This document shows positions 43,129 through 51,685 of a stretch of DNA of 61,932 nt, in pieces (the first letter of the stretch is position 1; the number at the start of each line of letters is the position of its first letter). The stretch lies in assembly GCA_012839805.1 (NCBI GenBank), contig DUMU01000030.1, positions 1-61,932 of the forward strand, given 5' to 3'. Origin of the DNA: Bacillota bacterium (GTDB taxonomy: Bacteria; Bacillota; Limnochordia; Limnochordales; DUMU01). Under the pieces are notes generated by a model. It did not search any database, had not been told where the DNA came from, and saw nothing but the letters and a program-made list of their open reading frames with translations. Position numbers and translations under genes: made by a program.

Positions 43129-45396
43129 TTACTTCGGGGCCAGCTCGATGGCGTACAAAGTGCCGTTCATAGAGGCGACGTAGACGACATTCTCTCCGTC
43201 CACCGGCCGGACCCGGCCAAAGATGAAGCCCTCGTCTAGCTGCAAGCTACCCAGGACCCGTCCGCTGTCAGCGGCGAATCGCACGAGATGGCCACCGGTA
43301 GTTCCGACCAGAACTTCCCGGCTGCCCCACGGTGTCTGCCAAAGGACGGGTGAAGAGTTGTACACGGCCCTTCCCGCCGAGCTGCTCCAGGCCACCCCGC
43401 CCGTGGACGCCTCGACGGCGTATACCTCACCCTGGAGGGTGGAGAGTATGAACCGGCCGTTTTCCCCGTCGCAGGCAGGCGATGCGTAGCCCGAGGCCTT
43501 GGCCACCACCCACCGCTGCCTGCCGGTGGACAGATCAAAGCCGTAGACTTTGCTGTCGGTGTTGGTCAGCGCCACCACACCGGCGCCGGGATCGAAAGCC
43601 GGCGTACAGGGCCCGGGAGTGTAGTAGCCGCCACCGTTGGCGATCCGCTGCTTGATCTTGCCGGTTTTCCGGTCCAGCCGGTGCACTGCTCCCGCCCATG
43701 AGGTCACCCACACTTCGTCCCCCACGATCAGCGCCGCCCCTTCAGCGGTCCCCCCCAGCAGGGCCGACCACGCGAGCTTACCGTCCGCCCGCTTGACGGC
43801 GTAGAAGCGACCATCGCCAGAGCCCACAAGGACGGTATCGTTCTCCTCGTCCACGATCGGATCACCGTAGATGGCACCCCCGGTTTCAAACCGCCATGTG
43901 AGCTTGCCCGTAGCCTTGTCCAGGGCGTACAAGAACCCGTCGTTGGCACCGAAATAGACTCGCTCGGCATCGGCCGCCGGAGAGGAGAAGATGCCGGTCT
44001 TGCCGGTGACAGTGCGCACGGTCCCCGTCGTCGCCGTGGTCGTCGCTCCCGCAGTTATCTTCGCGCTCGCTTCCGCACTCTCTACCCTGAACTCCCAGGC
44101 GATCTGCCCGGTCGCCCGGTTTACGGCCAAGAATCGTCCTGAGGCATTCCCCACGTAAACGAGTTCACCATCTACCAGCGGCTGACAGTTCAACGAGTCA
44201 CCGGTAGGAAGCTGCCACTTCAGCTGGTTCCCGTGAGCGCTCGTTACCACGGTGGCAGTAGTACGGAAATCCCGGAAGCCGCTGCGGACCTTCACCGTGA
44301 CCCGGTGTACTCCATCCGTCATCCGCGCCGGGTCGAGCTCGATCAGCCACCCGCCGGGCAGGTCCTCCGCCGGCTGCCAGGTGCCGCCGTCAACGCTGAA
44401 CTCCACCCCTGTTACCTCCACGGATTCCCCACCGGGCGCCGCGTCAACCGTGAGCTGGAAGCGACGAAGCGAGTTCGGATCGGCCGTGGCGCCGGCCTCG
44501 TCCACCGGCGTCAGGGTAAGCTCCGGCCGCACCGGCCCGGGCAAGAGCGCGGCCATCACGTCGTCGAACCGATCGCCAGGGTACGAAGCGCTCCCCGCCT
44601 GTCGCCGGTAAACTACCAGCCGGTCTTCGTAACGGGCCACCACCCCGTACCACCCATCGAGGGCAGCTCCGATCATCTGGTTGATCCGGCTGTCCATCAC
44701 CTGCGTGGAAAAAGAGTGCCCGTGGCCGGAAAGCACCAGGGGAACGTTATGCCGGGCCATGACGGCCATGGTCTCCTCCTGGTCGTCCACGAAGTCCGCA
44801 TCCCAGCCAATGGGATGGTGCGAACCGACGATAGCCGCTTGCGCTCCGTCCAGCACCTGATCGAGCCAGGCTCGCTGTTCCGGGCCCACATGGCCGTGTT
44901 GTTCCAGATCGACCGCGGTATTGATACCGACCACCCGAAGTCCTCTCCAATCCACCGCGAAACGGGTCGGGCCGAGGGTGCCGGCCAGCTTGGCCTCGCC
45001 CAAGCTCGCCCACCTGGCATCATGGTTGCCGGGAACTGCATACAGCGGAAACCGTTCCCGCAGGGGAGCAAGGATGCTGGCGGCATTACGCCACTCGAAC
45101 GAGCGGTTCATCTCGGTAGTGTCGCCGAGAAGCATTATGAAATCGGGAGAGAGCCCCAGATCAAGTATGTCCTGAACTACTTTCTTGCTGTTGGTATCAC
45201 CCTTTCCGCTGCCGACGTGCATGTCGGTGATAACGACGAAGTAACCCTCGGCGTCGGCGAAGGGTAGCTCAGCCCGGGCCGGTCCGGCCGCCAAGACGGC
45301 TATGGCCAACCAGATGCCGGCAATTGCTACCAGTACGGCCCGGGAGTGACGGTATATCCTTCGCCCGAAGCACCCGGTGACGGGGTTAACCACCAT
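43129..45396 (-). CDS. Secreted calcineurin-like phosphoesterase fused to a PQQ-type beta-propeller
   Basis: A 755-residue exported protein. A signal peptide (VLVAIAGIWLAIAVLAAGPARA) ends near residue 42. Residues 50-270 are a metallophosphoesterase with all metal motifs: VVITDMHVGSG, MLLGDTTEMN, AVPGNHDAR, GSHHPIGWD and LSGHGHSFS. An Ig-like module follows (about 300-385), then a C-terminal propeller of PQQ/WD-like repeats, e.g. VYVGNASGRFLAVNRATGQI, VYFGANDGFLYALDKATGKL, TVLVGSGDGRFYAVKRADGK. ATG 45396 lies 9 nt after AAGGAGGG, the best start. It probably hydrolyses a phosphoester outside the membrane while the propeller binds a partner or surface; substrate unknown. Confidence 0.88.
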   Translation of the reverse strand: MVVNPVTGCFGRRIYRHSRAVLVAIAGIWLAIAVLAAGPARAELPFADAEGYFVVITDMHVGSGKGDTNSKKVVQDILDLGLSPDFIMLLGDTTEMNRSFEWRNAASILAPLRERFPLYAVPGNHDARWASLGEAKLAGTLGPTRFAVDWRGLRVVGINTAVDLEQHGHVGPEQRAWLDQVLDGAQAAIVGSHHPIGWDADFVDDQEETMAVMARHNVPLVLSGHGHSFSTQVMDSRINQMIGAALDGWYGVVARYEDRLVVYRRQAGSASYPGDRFDDVMAALLPGPVRPELTLTPVDEAGATADPNSLRRFQLTVDAAPGGESVEVTGVEFSVDGGTWQPAEDLPGGWLIELDPARMTDGVHRVTVKVRSGFRDFRTTATVVTSAHGNQLKWQLPTGDSLNCQPLVDGELVYVGNASGRFLAVNRATGQIAWEFRVESAEASAKITAGATTTATTGTVRTVTGKTGIFSSPAADAERVYFGANDGFLYALDKATGKLTWRFETGGAIYGDPIVDEENDTVLVGSGDGRFYAVKRADGKLAWSALLGGTAEGAALIVGDEVWVTSWAGAVHRLDRKTGKIKQRIANGGGYYTPGPCTPAFDPGAGVVALTNTDSKVYGFDLSTGRQRWVVAKASGYASPACDGENGRFILSTLQGEVYAVEASTGGVAWSSSAGRAVYNSSPVLWQTPWGSREVLVGTTGGHLVRFAADSGRVLGSLQLDEGFIFGRVRPVDGENVVYVASMNGTLYAIELAPK

Positions 45397-45604
45397 GACG
45401 TGCATCCCTCCTTGATGTCTCTTTAACGTTTCCATGGAAGCTTACACGCCGGAGTTCCGTTCCCTGCTAGCAGCGGGGGAAACGTAACTTTTACGAAGTC
45501 GACCCGCCCGTTGCCCGTCGCCAGGCCCGCGGCAAGCTGGTATCATAGTACTATCCCTGAGCAATTCCATCTCGGTCGTACGGTGGGAGGCGGTAAGACC
45601 CAAG

Positions 45605-46132
45605 ATGGGCCGGCACTGGCTCGTCAAAGTCAGTTCGAAAGAGCAAGCTCTCTTCTGGTGGGTGCATCGCCGCTGGGCCCGGCACTGGCTCGACCGGGTA
45701 ATGGCGGCTCTCACCCATCTTGGGAGTCTTTGGAGCTGCCTCGGGATAGGCACGGCCATGTGGGCACTGCCTACGGGGCGTCCTCTGGCGCTGGCCACCT
45801 TTTTGTCAGTGGTAACCAGTCATCTGCCGGTTCAGCTGCTAAAGCATCTCGTTCACCGGCCTCGTCCCTATTTCGTGTTGAAAGGGTACCGGGCTCTAGT
45901 TACCCCTCTGATGGATTACTCCTTCCCCTCCGGTCACACCACGGCCGCTTTCGCCATGGCGGGCATTTTCAGTTCCCTGGGGTGGCCGGTCTCGGCAGTC
46001 GCCTGGCTGCTCGCTACTCTGGTGGGGGTCTCCCGCATGTACCTGGGTCACCACTACCCCCTCGACGTGCTGACCGGAGCGGTCATCGGCACGCTGGCTT
46101 CCTTCGCCACCCGGGCCTTTGTCCTGGCGTGA
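45605..46132 (+). CDS. PAP2-family membrane phosphatase (undecaprenyl-diphosphatase-like)
   Basis: A 175-residue integral membrane phosphatase. The three PAP2 motifs are present: KHLVHRPRP (K-x6-R-P), YSFPSGHTTAAFAMAG (P-S-G-H) and SRMYLGHHYPLDVLTG (S-R-x5-H-x3-D). About five helices surround them. Small PAP2 proteins of this size in Bacillota (BcrC-like) often recycle undecaprenyl diphosphate for cell-wall synthesis and can give bacitracin tolerance; other lipid phosphates are possible. It is divergent from the phosphoesterase gene, with a 208-bp gap that holds no further gene. Confidence 0.88.
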   Translation: MGRHWLVKVSSKEQALFWWVHRRWARHWLDRVMAALTHLGSLWSCLGIGTAMWALPTGRPLALATFLSVVTSHLPVQLLKHLVHRPRPYFVLKGYRALVTPLMDYSFPSGHTTAAFAMAGIFSSLGWPVSAVAWLLATLVGVSRMYLGHHYPLDVLTGAVIGTLASFATRAFVLA

Positions 46133-46199
46133 ACATCGCCCAGGCCTGGTGAAGTTTGAAACCCGGGTGCTTTTTGTGCCTGCCGCACCGCACGGTGGC

Positions 46200-47057
46200 C
46201 TAGCCACGAGAGAGTGGTGCAACGGCGAGAAGGAGGGTCGTTCCCCGGTTCAGCCGTAGCTTTTCCCGAGCGCTTCCCTGATTCACGGCGATCAGGAGCC
46301 TCCCGTCGGAATCCACGAGCAGGCATGCTTCTCCGACCGGGGCATCACTATAGGTACGCACCCACGGCAGCCGGAAGGCGCGCTCGCCATCCTCCACCCG
46401 GACCGTAACGACGCGGCCGCCGCCACCCGGGTGCGGGCGCGGCGCCCGCACCGGCAGCCGAACGTCCAGGCGGGCGGAGCCGTACTGGTCGAAGCCGATG
46501 ATCTTCGCCATCACCCTCGTCTCCCGCACCTCCTCCGGCGGTTCCCACCATCGATCCTGCCACGGGGCCGGAACAAGATCCGGGGCCGAGACAGCAGGCC
46601 CCAACCGGGCCAGGTCGATCCCCAGGCTGAGATAAGCGGCCGCGGGCGCGAACACGTCCCGGGCGTGGAAGGTAGCCGATACCGGGTGTAACCGGTACTC
46701 CTCGTTCTCCAGCCGGTGAACCCGAACGATACCGCCCAGTTCGGCGGCGGCCGGCAGCAACAAGCCGTTGTCAGGGCCAACCAGCACATCTCCCCGGGCA
46801 ACCTCGACTGCTAGAGCCTGCCGGTCGCTGCCCACCCCCGGGTCAACCACCGCCAGCACCACCGACACGGGCAGATAAGGCACGGCGCCGGCGAGGGAGA
46901 GGGCGCCCGCCGCCACGTCAAAGGGCGGCACGCCGTGGGAGATGTCGATGATCTCGACCTCCGGGTTGATCCGCTTGATCACGCCTTTGCAGATGCCCAC
47001 CGACTCGGCCGCGAGCCCGAAGTCGGTAAGAAAACCGATGAACCGGTATCGCCCCAT
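46200..47057 (-). CDS. SAM hydrolase (SAM hydroxide adenosyltransferase, DUF62)
   Basis: A 285-residue cytosolic enzyme that cleaves S-adenosylmethionine to adenosine and methionine with water. Family landmarks: RFIGFLTDFGLAAESVGICK, DISHGVPPFDV, VVDPGVGSDRQALAVE (catalytic Asp and Arg), VGPDNGLLLP and SATFHARDVFAPAAAYLSLG (catalytic His in F-H-(A/G)-R-D). It lacks the extended loop of true fluorinases and chlorinases, fitting a hydrolase. ATG 47057 follows GGGAGGCGG; the earlier in-frame start is not needed. Stands alone between convergent and divergent neighbours. Its physiological role in bacteria is unsettled. Confidence 0.9.
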   Translation of the reverse strand: MGRYRFIGFLTDFGLAAESVGICKGVIKRINPEVEIIDISHGVPPFDVAAGALSLAGAVPYLPVSVVLAVVDPGVGSDRQALAVEVARGDVLVGPDNGLLLPAAAELGGIVRVHRLENEEYRLHPVSATFHARDVFAPAAAYLSLGIDLARLGPAVSAPDLVPAPWQDRWWEPPEEVRETRVMAKIIGFDQYGSARLDVRLPVRAPRPHPGGGGRVVTVRVEDGERAFRLPWVRTYSDAPVGEACLLVDSDGRLLIAVNQGSAREKLRLNRGTTLLLAVAPLSRG

Positions 47058-47347
47058 TCCGCCTCCCCCATTTCGTCTCCCCGTGCCATACCTGTAGCGC
47101 ACGCCTGCCGGAAAAGGGTTGTCCTGCCGCGTGGCCCTGCCCCTCTACAGGCGATGACCGCTTCTCGCCCCACTTTAGCATAACTTTACCATTACCATCA
47201 CTTTACCGTCTCGGTTGCGGCCGGCGCTCTCGCCGCCGGCTGGTTCAACATGCTATAGTTACCGTTAGCTAGCCGAGCCAGCTGGAGCTAGCCGGCCGTC
47301 CTTCCCGGCCGCCGGACCGGATGACAGTTGATCGAGGGGGTTTTCGA

Positions 47348-48574
47348 ATGGAGCCACAAGCAGCCAGGGCCAAGGCCGAAGTCACCGCCGCCACTGCCGC
47401 CGGACGCGGCACCAAGGCCAAAGTCTACTTCGCTTCCGTTAAGATGAAGCGGATGCAGGGTGAGCATACCTACCCGATCAAGATGCTGAAAGCACTCGAC
47501 CTGGCCGGACTCGCCGGAGTAGTGGCCGGCAAGCGAGTGGCGGTCAAAGTTCATCTGGGTGAGGGAACGAACTTCTCCACCATTCACCCCGGACTGGTGC
47601 GGATGGTGGTTCAGAAGATAAAGGAAGCCGGGGGCAGACCGTTCGTAGTTCACTCGTGGGGGGCACTCGACGGGTACGAACGGGGCTATACCGCGGAGAC
47701 GGTGGGCTGCCCGGTGCTTCCTTCGGGCGGCACCCTGGAAAAATACGCGTACCCCCACGCAGTAGATGAACCCAATCTTCGCGAGGTTTACGTCTCCGGC
47801 GAGATCGAGGATGCCGAGGCGCTGGTGGTGCTTTCGCACGTCAAGGGGCACGGAAACACCGGCATGGGAGCAACGCTCAAGAACATCGGGATCGGCCTGG
47901 TCACCGGCCGTTCCCGGGGGGCAATCCACCGGCTGATCGCAACCGTCCCTTATTGGGACCGGGAGAAATGCCTCTCGGGCCAGCCCTGCCGAGCCTGTTT
48001 CGACGCTTGCCCGGTCGATGCCGTACACTGGTCGGGACAGAACAAAGACGAACTCCATATCGATGTCCATTCCTGCACCTATTGCGGTAAGTGCGAGGAG
48101 GCTTGCCCGCGCGACGCGCTCGACCTCAAGCCCGACGAGATGTTCCGGGCCTTCCAGCGGGGGATGGCCCACGCAGCCCGGGCGGTTCTGTCAACCTTTG
48201 CGCCCGAAAACGTTCTTTTTGTGAACTTCATTCTGCATGTTACGCCCTGGTGCGACTGCTTCCCGTTCACCATGCCGGCTTTCATCCGGGATGTGGGAGT
48301 GCTGGTCTCCCGTGATCCCGTGGCCATCGACCAGGCGGCGCTCGACCTGATTGCCCGCGAGGAACTGCTGCTCGACATGATACCAGGGCAGTTCGTAGTG
48401 GGTGAGGAAGGTCATCCCTTCCAGCGGGTCCTCGGGCGAGCCAAGAACCCGTACGTTCAGGTGGAAGAGGCGGAAAAGGTCGGCATCGGGTCCAGGGAAT
48501 ACGAGTTACTGGACGTGGAAGAGATCGATGTCCAGGCGGCCGCGGCCGAGGCAGAAGCTCAGGTGACCGGGTAA
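47348..48574 (+). CDS. DUF362 domain protein with two 4Fe-4S clusters
   Basis: A 408-residue protein. The DUF362 domain spans residues 25-200: VAVKVHLGEGTNFSTIHPGL and VVLSHVKGHGNTGMGATLKN. Next is a ferredoxin-like module with CLSGQPCRACFDACPVDAV and CTYCGKCEEACPRDAL, enough cysteines for two [4Fe-4S] clusters. The C-terminal part returns to the DUF362 fold (FVNFILHVTPWCDCFPFTMP; DVGVLVSRDPVAIDQAALDL). Such proteins are presumed redox or metal-sulfur cofactor proteins of anaerobes; the reaction is not known. ATG 47348 has GAGGGGG upstream. CoaD follows 35 bp downstream and may be co-transcribed. Confidence 0.88.
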   Translation: MEPQAARAKAEVTAATAAGRGTKAKVYFASVKMKRMQGEHTYPIKMLKALDLAGLAGVVAGKRVAVKVHLGEGTNFSTIHPGLVRMVVQKIKEAGGRPFVVHSWGALDGYERGYTAETVGCPVLPSGGTLEKYAYPHAVDEPNLREVYVSGEIEDAEALVVLSHVKGHGNTGMGATLKNIGIGLVTGRSRGAIHRLIATVPYWDREKCLSGQPCRACFDACPVDAVHWSGQNKDELHIDVHSCTYCGKCEEACPRDALDLKPDEMFRAFQRGMAHAARAVLSTFAPENVLFVNFILHVTPWCDCFPFTMPAFIRDVGVLVSRDPVAIDQAALDLIAREELLLDMIPGQFVVGEEGHPFQRVLGRAKNPYVQVEEAEKVGIGSREYELLDVEEIDVQAAAAEAEAQVTG

Positions 48575-48609
48575 CGGATGACCGGGTCGGGTAACCAAAC
48601 AAGCGAGGT

Positions 48610-49125
48610 GTGAAGAGGTTGCGAGTTTGCGTCTATGCAGGGAGTTTTGACCCTGTAACCAACGGCCACATGTGGATGATCGAGAAGGGAGCCCTGCTCT
48701 TCGACGAGTTGATCGTGGCCGTCGGGACCAACCCGGACAAACGCTGCTATTACTCGCTGGCGGAGCGCATGGAGCTCCTGCGCCGCTCCACCTCGGGTTT
48801 CCCCAACGTTCGCATCAGCCACTTCGAGAACCGCTTCCTGGTGCACTACGCAAGGGAGGTCGGAGCAAAGTTCATCCTGCGGGGTATCAGGAATGAGAGC
48901 GACTACGCCTACGAACGGGCGATGCGCAACATCAACGCCGACCTCGCCCCGGAGGTGGTCACCGTTTTCTTGATGCCGCCCCGGGAGATGGCCGAGATCA
49001 GCTCGAGTTTCGTGCGCGGCCTGATCGGGCCAGAGGGCTGGGAAGAGGTGGTACGGCAGTTCGTCCCCGGGCCGGCCTACGAGTTCTTATTGGCCAAGCA
49101 CTCGGGCGCGGCCGGTCGAGGGTGA
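48610..49125 (+). CDS. coaD: Phosphopantetheine adenylyltransferase
   Basis: A 171-residue nucleotidyltransferase-superfamily enzyme that adenylates 4'-phosphopantetheine in coenzyme A synthesis. Landmarks: [20 protein letters not shown] (T-x-G-H ATP site), [40 protein letters not shown] (the R-G-(I/L)-R block) and [12 protein letters not shown] (I-S-S-S-x-V-R). Slightly divergent at the C-terminus ([14 protein letters not shown] where YAFLSSS-like segments are usual), so a related adenylyltransferase cannot be excluded. GTG 48610 or TTG 48619 is the start. The stop is 44 bp from a lone copy of the palindromic repeat. Confidence 0.85.
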   Translation: MKRLRVCVYAGSFDPVTNGHMWMIEKGALLFDELIVAVGTNPDKRCYYSLAERMELLRRSTSGFPNVRISHFENRFLVHYAREVGAKFILRGIRNESDYAYERAMRNINADLAPEVVTVFLMPPREMAEISSSFVRGLIGPEGWEEVVRQFVPGPAYEFLLAKHSGAAGRG

Positions 49126-49169
49126 CCGCCCCCTTGGCCTGGCAGGCCGGAAACCTCGGGCCGCCGGGA

Positions 49170-49186
49170 TGGTGAAAAATGCGCCA
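49170..49186. repeat. Solitary copy of the twin-palindrome repeat (locus C)
   Basis: TGGTGAAAAATGCGCCA matches the TGGYGCAAAATGCGCCA consensus at 16 of 17 positions (Y counted as a match), and its flanks (GGA before, CTCCAACC after) resemble copy 19854-19870. No clear partner is seen 34 bp away on either side. The rest of 49126-49419 is GC-rich non-coding DNA with no gene I can support. Confidence 0.6.
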
Positions 49187-49419
49187 CTCCAACCCTCCGG
49201 TCAACGGGCGCGGTTCGTGCTGCCGACCAGGCCTGCCTAGCTCGTACTCCCCTCGACTGCTCCGCGCCCACCCGCCACCCGGTCCCGCCACTTGCTCCCG
49301 GCCCGAACGGCCCGGCGACCAGGCTGGTGGCTGGGGGCCGTCGGCGAAGTCCGCCCCGAACCCCGAGCTGCGAGCCCCAAGCCCCGAACCTTGGACCACG
49401 CATTTGGTATCACAGACCG

Positions 49420-49686
49420 TCAGCAGCAACGGCCGCCGTGCTCGTGGTGATGGCCGTGTCCATGGCCATGGCCATGACCATGGTCAGCCCCGCCGTTTCC
49501 GTGATGATGCTCATGCGCCGCAGCACCGCCTGAGCCCTGGCCGGCATACCTGCTCGGGTCCTTGTCAAACTCCCGTTTGCAGCCCGGAGCGCAGAAGTAG
49601 TACGTCTGGCCCTGGTACTCGCTCTTGGCCGGAGCCGTCGCCGGATCGACTTCCATCCTGCAGACCGGATCGATGGCTTTTGCCAC
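49420..49686 (-). CDS. YHS-domain metal-binding protein with His-rich tail
   Basis: An 88-residue protein. Residues 3-45 are a YHS (TRASH-like) domain: AIDPVCRMEVDPATAPAKSE then YYFCAPGCKREFDKDPSRY, with the metal-binding Cys residues of the family (C-x-M near the start, F-C-(A)-x-x-C-K later). The rest is a histidine/glycine tail (DHGHGHGHGHGHHHEHGGRC) ending in CC. Such proteins bind Cu, Ni or heavy metals for storage, sensing or delivery. GTG 49686 lies 7 nt after AAAGGAGGT and is preferred over GTG 49695. It may functionally relate to the copper ATPase at 23745, though 23 kb away. Confidence 0.85.
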   Translation of the reverse strand: MAKAIDPVCRMEVDPATAPAKSEYQGQTYYFCAPGCKREFDKDPSRYAGQGSGGAAAHEHHHGNGGADHGHGHGHGHGHHHEHGGRCC

Positions 49687-49968
49687 GCTGCCCACCTCCT
49701 TTCTCTTCTGTAAACTACCTACTTATTCTACCGGATACCGGAGCCGGCGGCACCGGGCGCTTGCTTGCGCCCTGGCCGGTGCAATCTTAGTATTCTCGAG
49801 CCATCCTGAACTCAAAACCAACCACCCCAAGCGCCCGCCTCGGCGCCGTGATCGTGACCTTTACGCCGTACCCCCAAGAGAGCCTGAGACGGGTTACAGG
49901 CTCTTAGATAGCGTCAGGAAGCTTTGCCGGCGAGTCAGCGAGCCGTGCCCTTGTAGCTTCGCCGGGTC

Positions 49969-49995
49969 TTGCAGGGGGGCCTTCAGGAAATACTA
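49969..49995 (+). promoter_or_regulatory. Candidate forespore (sigma-G/F-type) promoter of the SASP gene
   Basis: TTGCAG (49969-49974), a 14-bp spacer, and AATACTA (49989-49995, against the sigma-G -10 CATACTA), 55 bp upstream of the spore-protein start. The match is partial. An 8-bp hairpin (AGAGCCTG...CAGGCTCT, 49879-49904) lies further upstream; otherwise 49687-50049 shows nothing recognisable. Confidence 0.35.
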
Positions 49996-50049
49996 AAAAC
50001 GCCACCGAGCAAGGACAACGTGCTGCTGAACCGGGAGAGGGTGGAGTAG

Positions 50050-50409
50050 ATGGTAGATAAGAACCGCGGGGCCGCTAACACCCCCAAGAAGGCAGGAACT
50101 GTCAAAGGACGTACCAGCGCTGGCCACGGGCCTAGCGATTCGCCCACCACCAGCCTTACCGGTAACCGGGCCATGGCGACAAGCGACAACGCCGGCCGGG
50201 CCGGCACGGATGACGGTGACGCCAACACCGGCGCGGCCATGGAGGAGTTGAAGTGGGAGGTAGCCGAGAGGCTCGGCCTCGACGACGACCTCCAAGACCC
50301 CGATGAACTTACCGTCCGGGAAGCCGGCAAGGTAGGCGGCCAGATGGTGAAGAAGCTGATCGAAAAGGGCAAGGAAGCGATGGCGGGAGATCAGGAAACG
50401 CGCCGGTAG
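50050..50409 (+). CDS. Alpha/beta-type small acid-soluble spore protein with N-terminal extension
   Basis: A 119-residue protein whose last 55 residues are an alpha/beta-type SASP: ELKWEVAERLGLDDDL (GPR-protease-site region, family L-K-x-E-(V/I)-A), then LTVREAGKVGGQMVKKLIEK (the DNA-binding G-x-(V/I)-G-G-x-(M/I)-V-(K/R) segment). These proteins coat spore DNA and protect it from UV and heat. Preceding it are about 64 low-complexity Gly/Thr/Ala/Asp residues not found in typical 60-90-residue SASPs. ATG 50050 has a GGGAGAGGGTGGAG leader; internal ATG codons at 50173 and 50239 could give shorter forms. Monocistronic, ended by a 21-bp hairpin. Confidence 0.8.
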   Translation: MVDKNRGAANTPKKAGTVKGRTSAGHGPSDSPTTSLTGNRAMATSDNAGRAGTDDGDANTGAAMEELKWEVAERLGLDDDLQDPDELTVREAGKVGGQMVKKLIEKGKEAMAGDQETRR

Positions 50410-50436
50410 AGCTCGCCCGCGCGCTGCACAATCCCG

Positions 50437-50491
50437 CCGTGATGAACTTCCGGCAGCTCGTGCCCGCGCTGCTGCCGGAAGTTCATCACGG
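50437..50491 (+). terminator. 21-bp perfect hairpin after the SASP gene
   Basis: Positions 50437-50457 (CCGTGATGAACTTCCGGCAG plus C) are exactly complementary to 50471-50491 around a 13-nt loop, starting 28 bp after the stop. The longest perfect stem seen in the window. No T-run follows, so it may act by mRNA stabilisation as well as termination. Confidence 0.65.
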
Positions 50492-50510
50492 GGGTGGAAG
50501 GGGCGGGCTT

Positions 50511-50785
50511 GGGAGCATTCTTGCACCAGCCTGGGGGCCACAGGTGGAGCATAAACGCACCATCTCAACCCGACACCTGTTAACCCGCCGGGCGTAGCTT
50601 AATTCACCCGGGTAGGGCCAGCCAGAGCCACGCCCTCTAGCTGGGCCTTCACACTCGAGCCCCCGCCAGGCAACTCGCCTGCTCGTGCCGGAGCGTACCC
50701 CTGGCACTCCGCCCCCCGTTCACCGGCCCGAACGGGCGCATTTTGGCTCCAACTCGCGCTCCGGAATTGGTGCACAACTGTTCCA
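50511..50785. repeat. Twin-palindrome repeat locus D (two 34-bp-spaced pairs)
   Basis: Four divergent copies: GGGAGCATTCTTGCACCA (50511-50528), TGGAGCATAAACGCACCA (50545-50562), GGGCGCATTTTGGCTCCA (50734-50751) and TGGTGCACAACTGTTCCA (50768-50785). Again two pairs, each exactly 34 bp start to start, with pairs 223 bp apart. Arms are less perfect than at locus B, but the register is identical. The locus fills the 621-bp non-coding stretch 50410-51030 together with the SASP hairpin and a GGCAGG-type simple repeat (about 50860-50898). Confidence 0.7.
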
Positions 50786-50859
50786 ACTCAACCGGGCATG
50801 GGCCCCGTCCAGCCCCAACTCAACCGGACCGGGATACGGCCAGCCCCGAACGGCATAGC

Positions 50860-50898
50860 AGAGGCCGGAGCAGAGGCAGGGGCAGGGACAGGGGCAGG
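50860..50898. repeat. Hexanucleotide-like GCAGAG/GCAGGG simple repeat
   Basis: A purine-rich, imperfect 6-bp tandem repeat (units such as GCAGAG, GCAGGG, GGCAGG) in non-coding DNA downstream of repeat locus D. No coding function seen. Confidence 0.6.
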
Positions 50899-51030
50899 AT
50901 TCCCGGCCCCGCATGGGGGCTCATGCCCCTACCAGCACGGCAGAGACTCAAACCGCAGCGTAACGGCACACCTCCTCCGGCCGAACCGGTCCGCGATCTA
51001 AGTCGAACCTAAGCGGAACTCGTTCACAGT

Positions 51031-51576
51031 CTAGCCGGTAAACCCGCTGGCCTTCAGATCAGGCCAGCCATAGGCCACTTCTTCGAGGGTGGCCGGGCCG
51101 ATGGTAATGGGCCGAGAGCGCAGGCGGCGACCGCCCAGCGCCTCGTAGAAACGGCAGGCGGGGTTGTCGACCAGCACCCAGACCAGCATGGAGTCCAATC
51201 CCCGGCGGATCAACTCGGCGGCGACGGCATGGACGAGGCGACTCCCCAGACCCTGGCGCTGGTGGGTGTTCAACAGGTAGATGGCGTAAAGCTCGCCCTT
51301 GTAGACCGGGTCACCGTCCCGCTCTGGCCCCCCGACTGCGAACCCGACGATCTCGCCGGACTCCCCAGGGCAACTTTCGGCCACGAAGACGAATTCCCGG
51401 CTATCCTGAGACTCCAGCACTGTTTTCCAGCGTCTGGCCCCTGTTTCCTCCGAAAGCCCATCCAGCACCTCGTCGGGCACAATGCCCCGGTAGGTAGAGC
51501 GCCAACTTTGCACGTGAACTCGGGCGATGCCGTTCTCGTCGCCGGGTCGTGCCGCACGGATGATCACACCGCTCAT
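51031..51576 (-). CDS. GNAT family N-acetyltransferase (RimI-like)
   Basis: A 181-residue single-domain acetyltransferase. It starts MSGVIIRAARPGDENGIARV; the middle has HVQSWRSTYRGIVPDEVL (an H-x-x-x-W-R-x-x-Y-x-G-(I/L) segment common in one GNAT subfamily), and the CoA loop is LNTHQRQGLGSRLVHAVAAE (Q-R-Q-G-L-G). The C-terminal helix is NPACRFYEALGGRRLRSRPI. ATG 51576 is preceded by GGGAGGCGGGG; upstream in-frame codons are not conserved. Likely acetylates a small amine or a protein N-terminus; acceptor unknown. It is downstream of the GH20 gene, separated by two hairpins. Confidence 0.88.
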   Translation of the reverse strand: MSGVIIRAARPGDENGIARVHVQSWRSTYRGIVPDEVLDGLSEETGARRWKTVLESQDSREFVFVAESCPGESGEIVGFAVGGPERDGDPVYKGELYAIYLLNTHQRQGLGSRLVHAVAAELIRRGLDSMLVWVLVDNPACRFYEALGGRRLRSRPITIGPATLEEVAYGWPDLKASGFTG

Positions 51577-51685
51577 CTTCCCCGCCTCCCCCGGCAGCAT
51601 CATTAACTGCTTGACACTACGAATTCCCAACGAACTGAGCGATGACATATCACCCCACGCGAGACTAGTCAAGGGGGGTGAAAGC

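Noticed and set aside
44233-45267. 344-residue plus-strand open frame
   Set aside because: Antisense to the phosphoesterase gene, with no ribosome site or recognisable domain. GC-rich DNA keeps such frames open by chance.
49870-49920. Riboswitch-like hairpin upstream of the SASP gene
   Set aside because: An 8-bp stem alone; no conserved core of a known riboswitch class was recognised.
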